A DNA stretch of 35,906 nt from Arthrobacter sp. SO3 (GTDB taxonomy: Bacteria; Actinomycetota; Actinomycetes; Actinomycetales; Micrococcaceae), in assembly GCF_020532825.1 (NCBI RefSeq), contig NZ_MQTS01000096.1, positions 1-35,906 on the forward strand, given 5' to 3'. A model generated the notes under the pieces. The model worked only from the letters and a program-made list of their open reading frames with translations. It was not told the origin of the DNA and ran no database searches. The position numbers and the translations under genes were made by a program. This document shows positions 31,225 to 35,906 of this stretch, piece after piece. The first letter of the stretch is position 1, and each line of letters starts with the position of its first letter.

Positions 31225-32553
31225 ATGACCCAAGAAACCGTCGCCCCCACCAGTGATGCTGTCCTGGACCGCGAAGAAATGATCTCCCGCGACGAGCTCG
31301 AGGCACTGCAGCTCACCCGCCTCCAGCACACCGTGGCCTACGCCTACGACCGCGTTCCCCTGTACAAGCGCAAGTTCGACGAACACGGGGTCCACCCCAC
31401 CGACCTCCGCGAGCTCTCGGACCTGGGCAAGTTCCCCTTCACCACCAAGGAGGACCTCCGCCTGGAGTACCCCTTCGGCATGTTCGCCGTGCCGCAGCAC
31501 GAGGTGGCCCGCATCCACGCCAGCTCCGGCACGACCGGCCGCGCCACCGTCGTCGGGTACACCAAGAAGGACCTCGCCGACTGGGCCAAGCTCGTGGCCC
31601 GCTCGCTGCGCGCCTCCGGCGTCCGTCCCGGCATGAAGGTCCACAACGCCTACGGCTACGGCCTCTTCACCGGCGGCATGGGCGCCCACGCCGGCGCCGA
31701 GGCCCTGGGCTGCACGGTCATCCCGATCTCCGGCGGCCAGACCGAACGCCAGATCACGCTCATCCAGGACTTCAAGCCCGACGCGATCCTGGCCACCCCG
31801 ACCTACCTGCTGACCATTGCCGACGCGATGATGAAGCAAGGGATCGACCCGGCCTCCACCTCGCTCAAGTTCGCCGTGCTGGGTGCCGAGCCGTGGACCG
31901 AGGAAATGCGCCACGAGCTCGAAGTGATGATGAACATCAAGGCCTGTGACATTTACGGGCTCTCCGAGGTCATGGGGCCCGGCGTCGCCGGCGAGGCCGT
32001 GGAAACCCAGGACGGCAGCCACATCTGGGAGGACCACTTCCGCCCCGAAATCATCGACGCCTTCGACCCCACCGTGGTCCTGGGCGACGGCGAACCCGGC
32101 GAACTGGTCTTCACCTCGCTCACCAAGGAAGCGCTGCCGATCATCCGGTACCGCACCAAGGACCTCACCCGCCTGCTGCCCGGCACGGCACGGCCCGCGC
32201 ACCGCCGCATGGGCCGCATCACCGGCCGCAGCGATGACATGATCATCCTGCGCGGGGTTAACCTGTTCCCCTCGCAGATCGAGGAAATCGCCCTGCGAAT
32301 CCCCGAGCTGAGCCCGCACTTCCAGCTCGAACTCACCCGCCCCGAAGGCCAGCGGATGGACCAGCTGACCGTCAAGATCGAACGCCGCGAGTCCGTCACG
32401 ATCGAGGGTGTCGCTTCCGCCGCCAAGGTCCTGCAGCAGCAGATCAAGATCCACGTCGGCTCCTCCTGCACGGTCGACGTCGTCGAGCCCGGCTCCCTGG
32501 AGCGGTCCAACGGCAAGCTCCGCCGGATCTACGACATGCGTCCCAAGGCCTGA
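31225..32553 (+). CDS. paaK: phenylacetate-CoA ligase
   Basis: A 442-residue adenylate-forming enzyme that activates phenylacetate with ATP and CoA, the first step of aerobic phenylacetate catabolism. Visible parts are the P-loop SSGTTGR (100-106), the aromatic pocket region YGYGLFTGGMGAHAGAEALG, CDIYGLSEVMGPGVA, the hinge region RRMGRITGRSDDMIILRGVNLFPSQIEE and the C-terminal lysine-bearing end SNGKLRRIYD. Length and all motifs match PaaK. AGGGA precedes the ATG. The ring-epoxidase genes paaABCDE are not in this window. A strong GC hairpin follows the stop. Confidence 0.95.
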   Translation: MTQETVAPTSDAVLDREEMISRDELEALQLTRLQHTVAYAYDRVPLYKRKFDEHGVHPTDLRELSDLGKFPFTTKEDLRLEYPFGMFAVPQHEVARIHASSGTTGRATVVGYTKKDLADWAKLVARSLRASGVRPGMKVHNAYGYGLFTGGMGAHAGAEALGCTVIPISGGQTERQITLIQDFKPDAILATPTYLLTIADAMMKQGIDPASTSLKFAVLGAEPWTEEMRHELEVMMNIKACDIYGLSEVMGPGVAGEAVETQDGSHIWEDHFRPEIIDAFDPTVVLGDGEPGELVFTSLTKEALPIIRYRTKDLTRLLPGTARPAHRRMGRITGRSDDMIILRGVNLFPSQIEEIALRIPELSPHFQLELTRPEGQRMDQLTVKIERRESVTIEGVASAAKVLQQQIKIHVGSSCTVDVVEPGSLERSNGKLRRIYDMRPKA

Positions 32554-32566
32554 CCGCACCATGTCC

Positions 32567-32605
32567 AGCCCGCCGGCCGGCCCTCCCGGGCCGACCCGGC
32601 GGGCT
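32567..32605 (+). terminator. GC-rich hairpin after paaK
   Basis: AGCCCGCCGG (32567-32576) pairs perfectly with CCGGCGGGCT (32596-32605), with an inner CGGCCC/GGGCCG stem on the loop TCCC. It lies 13 bp past the paaK stop and ends 33 bp before the TetR gene. No T-run. Confidence 0.65.
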
Positions 32606-32638
32606 GACTGATCCCCCGATCGTGAGAAACTAGCGACT

Positions 32639-33244
32639 ATGCCCACAACAGCAAACAGCACCAAACGCGGCCGTCCCGGCTATGACCAGCAGTCCGTGCT
32701 GGTGATCGCGGTCGACGTCTTCAACCGCCACGGCTACGACGCCACGTCCATGGGCATCCTCGCTGAAAACCTGGGCATCTCAAAGTCCGCCATTTACCAC
32801 CACGTGCCGTCCAAGGGCGACCTCCTGAAACTCGCGCTGGACCACGCCCTGGGCGGCCTCGAGGCCATCCTGGACGAGCCCCAGGCGCAGACCGGCACCG
32901 CCGAGGCCCGGCTCGAATTCGTCCTCCGCGAAACCATCTCCGTGCTGGTGGAGCGGCTTCCGTTCGTCACCCTGCTGCTGCGCCTGCGTGGCAACACCGA
33001 GATCGAACGCGACGCGATGGAACGCCGGCGCACCTTCGACCACAAGGTCGCGGCCCTCATTTCCGCCGCCCGCGACGAGGGCTCGCTCCGCCAGGACATC
33101 GACCCCCGCACCGTCACCCGGCTGCTCTTCGGCACCATCAACTCCATCGTCGAGTGGTACAAACCCGGCGGCTCCCTCTCCCCCGAGAAGCTGGCCGACG
33201 ACGTCATCACCATGGCCTTCCACGGCCTCCACGTCCCCCAGTAG
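32639..33244 (+). CDS. TetR-family repressor, PaaR-like
   Basis: A 201-residue TetR regulator. The helix-turn-helix is MGILAENLGISKSAIYHHVPSKGDLL (residues 38-63, written here in pieces: MGILAENLGI, SKSAIYHHVPSK). The rest is a helical ligand domain with TetR_C-like LLLRLRGNTEIERDAMERRR. Position directly after paaI-paaK and the palindrome at 30622 make it the likely PaaR repressor, responding to phenylacetyl-CoA. No ribosome site is seen before the ATG, so the message may be leaderless; CTGACT and GAAACT, 16 bp apart, end 7 nt before the start. Confidence 0.85.
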   Translation: MPTTANSTKRGRPGYDQQSVLVIAVDVFNRHGYDATSMGILAENLGISKSAIYHHVPSKGDLLKLALDHALGGLEAILDEPQAQTGTAEARLEFVLRETISVLVERLPFVTLLLRLRGNTEIERDAMERRRTFDHKVAALISAARDEGSLRQDIDPRTVTRLLFGTINSIVEWYKPGGSLSPEKLADDVITMAFHGLHVPQ

Positions 33245-33275
33245 GCCGGTGGTTCGGGGCGCCGCGAAAATCCCA

Positions 33276-33304
33276 TTGACCGTGCCCCGCTCCCGGGCCA
33301 CGCT
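33276..33304 (+). promoter_or_regulatory. promoter of the DUF427 gene, leaderless type
   Basis: TTGACC (33276-33281), a 17-bp spacer, then CACGCT (33299-33304), 6 nt before the ATG. The only purine run, GGGAGG, touches the ATG and is too close to serve as a ribosome site. Confidence 0.45.
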
Positions 33305-33310
33305 GGGAGG

Positions 33311-34177
33311 ATGGCCACCAGATTATCCCGGGTGCTCCTGGGCACTTTCCCCCAGCTGCGGTACGAGCCCACTGCCAAAAGGGTCCGGGCAAGCCTCGGC
33401 CGGACCGCCGTCGTCGACACGAGACAGGCCTGCCTGATTTGGGAACCGCGCCGGATCACCCCGATCTTTGCCGTGCCGGAGCAGGACCTGCTGGCCAAAC
33501 TCGCCCCGCCGGTTCTGCCGGCGGCGCCGGTCCACGAGCACCCCGTCGCCATCCGGCAGGGCGCCGCCCCGACGTCGCTCGACCCCGGTACGGCGTTTGG
33601 CAAGCACACCTGCGCCGGCGAGGAACTCGACGTCGTGACCCCCGCGGCGACGGCTCGCCGGGCCGCTTTCCGGCCAGAGGACCCCGGCCTGGCCGGCTAT
33701 GTGGTGCTCGATTTCGACGCCTTCAACTGGCTGGAGGACGATGAGGAGATCATCGGCCACCCGCGGGATCCGTTCCACCGCGTTGACATCCGCGCGTCGT
33801 CCGTGGACGTGGAGGTAGCGCTCGACGGCGTCACGCTGGCCCGCACGAATGGCGCGCAGTTGCTCTACGAGACGCTGCTGCCGGTGCGGTACTACATCCC
33901 GCCCGCGGACGTGCGGCTGGACCTGCTGGAGGAGAGCCCCAAGCGGACGGTCTGCCCGTACAAGGGCCAGGCCAGCTACTGGAGCCACCCGGGTTCCCCG
34001 CAGGGCCGGAACATCGCGTGGAGCTACGACCGGCGGTTCCTCGACGCCGCGCAGATCCACGGCCTCATCAGCTTCTTCAATGAGCGGGTGGACCTGAGGG
34101 TCGACGGCGTGCTCCAGTCCCGCCCCGTGTCCCCGTGGTCCCGGCCGGACGGCCCCAACGGTCCCGACGGTCCCTGA
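33311..34177 (+). CDS. DUF427 family protein, two domains
   Basis: A 288-residue soluble protein with two DUF427 (NTP-transferase-like fold) units. The first, residues 20-130, has VRASLGRTAVVDTRQACLIWEPRRITPIFAVP; the second, residues 160-265, has RVDIRASSVDVEVALDGVTLARTNGAQLLYETLLPVRYYIPPADV and the signature KRTVCPYKGQASYWS. Such proteins are common in actinobacteria and fungi and have no established biochemical role. The C-terminus is a Pro/Gly/Asp tail (RPDGPNGPDGP). The start at 33311 has a promoter 6 nt upstream, so the message is probably leaderless. It converges on the AmaP-like gene. Confidence 0.88.
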   Translation: MATRLSRVLLGTFPQLRYEPTAKRVRASLGRTAVVDTRQACLIWEPRRITPIFAVPEQDLLAKLAPPVLPAAPVHEHPVAIRQGAAPTSLDPGTAFGKHTCAGEELDVVTPAATARRAAFRPEDPGLAGYVVLDFDAFNWLEDDEEIIGHPRDPFHRVDIRASSVDVEVALDGVTLARTNGAQLLYETLLPVRYYIPPADVRLDLLEESPKRTVCPYKGQASYWSHPGSPQGRNIAWSYDRRFLDAAQIHGLISFFNERVDLRVDGVLQSRPVSPWSRPDGPNGPDGP

Positions 34178-34259
34178 CGGCCGCGGGCAACTCGATCCCG
34201 CCTGACGCAGACCGCTACCGAACCGACAGGAGCGCTTTGTCGCACGAAAGGACCATTAG

Positions 34260-34877
34260 CTAGTAGACGACCGTCCCGGTGGAATGCACCACGGTTCCGG
34301 TGCTTTGGCTTCGTCCGCTGATGTCGATCTGCAGCTGGCTGCGCTGCAGGGGCGCCTCCAGGGCGGAGGAGAGTTCCCGCAGGGTGGATGTTTGGATGCG
34401 GTGGATGACGTCCTGGACGTCGGCCCTGTCATTGACCGTCACCCTCAGGCTCAGGTCGGGGGCTTTGCCCGTTCCTCGCAGCAGGACCGCGGAACTGACG
34501 ACACCGGGCAGGGCGTTGATCCGGCTTTCGACGGCAGCAGCGAGAACGGAGGGGTCGCAGAGGGTGAATCCCTGACTGCCGTCGTCATGGAGGCGGTAGG
34601 CGCGTGCCGTGTTTTTCCGTGGGATCTGGGCGATGATCCACAGCAGCCCGAGCACCGCCATGATGACGCCGAGGATCAGTAGGGTGGCCGCCACCCACGG
34701 CTGCGCGAAGAACGCGTGCAGGTCACCGGTGACGACGGACTCCCAAAGGCGGGCGGTGTTCAAAAGTGCGTGCAGTGTCCCGTTGGACTGCAGCAGCAGT
34801 CCGGTGCCGGCAGCCAAGGCAAGGATGCCGAGAATGGCCAGCCAGATCCGGTTCAGGGTTCCTGCGGTCTGTCTCAT
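34260..34877 (-). CDS. AmaP-like alkaline-shock membrane anchor
   Basis: A 205-residue protein with two N-terminal membrane segments (residues 11-30 and 62-85) and a cytoplasmic part of about 115 residues (IINALPGVVSSAVLLRG-type and LRELSSALEAP stretches). It matches the alkaline-shock response membrane anchor family in which AmaP recruits Asp23 to the membrane. The C-terminus repeats STGTVVH/STGTVVY, probably from a short tandem duplication. Its ATG has GAAGGA about 10 nt upstream. It is the third gene of the minus-strand unit with DUF6286 and Asp23 proteins. Confidence 0.8.
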   Translation of the reverse strand: MRQTAGTLNRIWLAILGILALAAGTGLLLQSNGTLHALLNTARLWESVVTGDLHAFFAQPWVAATLLILGVIMAVLGLLWIIAQIPRKNTARAYRLHDDGSQGFTLCDPSVLAAAVESRINALPGVVSSAVLLRGTGKAPDLSLRVTVNDRADVQDVIHRIQTSTLRELSSALEAPLQRSQLQIDISGRSQSTGTVVHSTGTVVY

Positions 34878-34925
34878 CGGAAACCATCCTTCAAATAGTC
34901 GCGGCGGGCGGGTGCGCGAATGGTC

Positions 34926-35513
34926 TCAGTCTCTGGACCGGACCGTGGCCGTAACCTGCGGAACCGGGGAGAGCCCGGTTTCTTCCAGACGGGCACGGAC
35001 AGCGTCGGTGATCCTGGCACGCAGGTCCCCGGGCTCGTGCAGGGAAGTCGTCACGCTAAGGTGGACGCGCCGGGTGGTGGCTGTCGCTGCGGCCGAGCCG
35101 ACGCCGTCGATCTGCAGGCACCGGGCTTTCGCCAGGCGGGCGACGGCGCGGCGGGTCATCACTGTTTCCCGCTCCTGCTCCGGCGGCGCCTCAGCCCCGG
35201 CGCCGCTGCGGGAATCATCGATTGTGAGGGCGTTGAACCCTCCGGGAATGCTGGCGCACAGCAACAGGATCACCCCCGCCACGACGGCGGCTATCCCGAT
35301 CTGCCGGATGACGGGATCATTCCACGCCAGCACGGCGAGCCAGTCGCGTGGTCCCTGCAGCAGGCTGGGCCACGTGCCGTTGACCAGCCGGGTGATGGCC
35401 AACCAGACTAAGGCGACGCCGGCGGCCAGCAGCAGGATTCCGGCGATCAGTGACGGGACGGCTCGGCTGGGCCGGTGACGCAGGCGCGAGGACCGCTGGC
35501 CGTGCCGGCTCAT
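34926..35513 (-). CDS. DUF6286 family membrane protein
   Basis: A 195-residue protein with two membrane segments in its first half (about residues 20-41 and 72-92 from this start), followed by a soluble domain with RRAVARLAKARCLQIDGV and RRVHLSVTTSLHEPGDLRARITDAVRARLEETGL, which resembles Asp23/AmaP partner domains. I chose the ATG at 35513, overlapping the Asp23 stop by four bases (ATGA) with GAAGGAAG upstream; the open frame extends 13 codons further, into the Asp23 gene. It is translationally coupled to the latter. Confidence 0.8.
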   Translation of the reverse strand: MSRHGQRSSRLRHRPSRAVPSLIAGILLLAAGVALVWLAITRLVNGTWPSLLQGPRDWLAVLAWNDPVIRQIGIAAVVAGVILLLCASIPGGFNALTIDDSRSGAGAEAPPEQERETVMTRRAVARLAKARCLQIDGVGSAAATATTRRVHLSVTTSLHEPGDLRARITDAVRARLEETGLSPVPQVTATVRSRD

Positions 35514-35906
35514 AACAACTTCCTTCGTCCGTTGGTATCGGTGGTCAGCCACGAGATCCTGATATCGACCTGTCGGACGTCAACTCCGGTCAACTCCGTC
35601 ACCCTGGTCCTGATCCGGCCGCGCAGGGCCTCGGTGGCCTGGCGTAATGGCACCGGATACGGCATCCCGACCTCGACGCTTAGAGTGGCGATGTTCCCGC
35701 TGAGTACGACTGATGCCTTGGGCCGGGCGGAGAGATCAGGACGGGTTCCGATGCCCAGAAATCCGCCGGAGGAACCGCCGGCGGAGGATTCGTCGCTGGC
35801 GACCTGGGCGGCGATTTTCTCGATCACCCTGGCCGCCAGGACGGTCTGCCCCCGCGTGCCCGTCTCGACGAAGTCCGGGCCAACGTCCCCGGCCCCAATC
35901 AAGGAC
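35510..35906 (-). CDS. Asp23/Gls24 family envelope stress protein, start at or beyond window edge
   Basis: At least 130 residues of an Asp23 (alkaline shock protein 23) family protein. The core reads GQTVLAARVIEKIAAQVA, a Gly/Ser loop with SSAGGSSGGFLGIG, then KASVVLSGNIATLSVEVGMPYPVPLRQATEALRGRIRTRVTELTG and VDVRQVDIRISWL, as in the family. A TTG at 35902 is the first in-frame start candidate, with nothing visible upstream because the window ends, so the gene may begin further out. It heads the Asp23-DUF6286-AmaP unit, thought to form a membrane-associated stress scaffold. Confidence 0.82.
   Translation of the reverse strand, partial: SLIGAGDVGPDFVETGTRGQTVLAARVIEKIAAQVASDESSAGGSSGGFLGIGTRPDLSARPKASVVLSGNIATLSVEVGMPYPVPLRQATEALRGRIRTRVTELTGVDVRQVDIRISWLTTDTNGRRKLL

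Noticed and set aside
31102..32664. A 520-codon open frame on the minus strand opposite paaK.
   Set aside because: paaK is unambiguous on the plus strand; the opposite frame has shadow composition and no domains.

Overview
This is a high-GC, gene-dense actinobacterial chromosome segment. The homoprotocatechuate dioxygenase at 9644-10729 looks, from memory, nearly collinear with the enzymes of Arthrobacter globiformis (MndD) and Brevibacterium fuscum. Together with a two-domain DUF427 protein, an Asp23/AmaP/DUF6286 envelope-stress set and a BioD-like/DRTGG/PTA phosphotransacetylase, this points to Arthrobacter or a close relative in the Micrococcaceae. I saw no rRNA, tRNA, transposase, phage gene or CRISPR array.

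Layout. 1-2904: an NCS1 (purine/cytosine/allantoin-type) permease on the minus strand and a DHFR/RibD-C-like reductase on the plus strand. 2905-3515: gene-free and full of repeats (a 57-bp direct repeat, 38-bp tandem units and a perfect 34-bp palindrome). 3516-12359: an aromatic catabolic island. A flavoprotein hydroxylase on the minus strand diverges from a plus-strand operon for meta-cleavage of homoprotocatechuate: FAH-RraA fusion, GntR regulator, hpaE, hpaD, hpaH, hpaI. Ring cleavage (HpaD), semialdehyde oxidation (HpaE), decarboxylation/isomerisation (probably the fusion protein), hydration (HpaH) and aldol cleavage (HpaI) would give pyruvate and succinate semialdehyde. 12360-12545: a cluster of palindromic repeats related to the one at 3438. 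12557-14161: a GNAT acetyltransferase and a LysR regulator on the minus strand.

14304-21087: an organic-acid locus divergent from LysR, with a PrpF-type isomerase, a complete Fe3+/polyamine-type ABC transporter (ATPase, double permease, lipoprotein), a strong terminator, then a MatC/SLC13-like carrier. 21219-25736: a decaying hypothetical gene, then ackA and pta on the minus strand with an acidic small-protein gene on the plus strand lodged between them. 25834-28257: a kumamolisin-like S53 peptidase and a DUF1345 membrane protein. 28530-30431: an AI-2E-type membrane protein and a 102-residue hypothetical. 30666-33244: paaI, paaK and a TetR repressor (PaaR-like), with a textbook operator lying over the paaI promoter. 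33311-34177: a DUF427 protein. 34260-35906: AmaP-like, DUF6286 and Asp23 genes, the last touching the window edge.

The most unusual points are the FAH-RraA fusion in place of the usual double-FAH HpaG, a phenol-hydroxylase-type enzyme beside an hpa operon that lacks hpaBC, the PrpF/ABC/MatC/LysR locus of unknown substrate, two distinct kinds of operator in the hpa divergent promoter, and several palindromic repeat families, one of which supplies the last codons of the GntR gene. All assignments come from reading the sequence and from remembered family features; no database search was possible.
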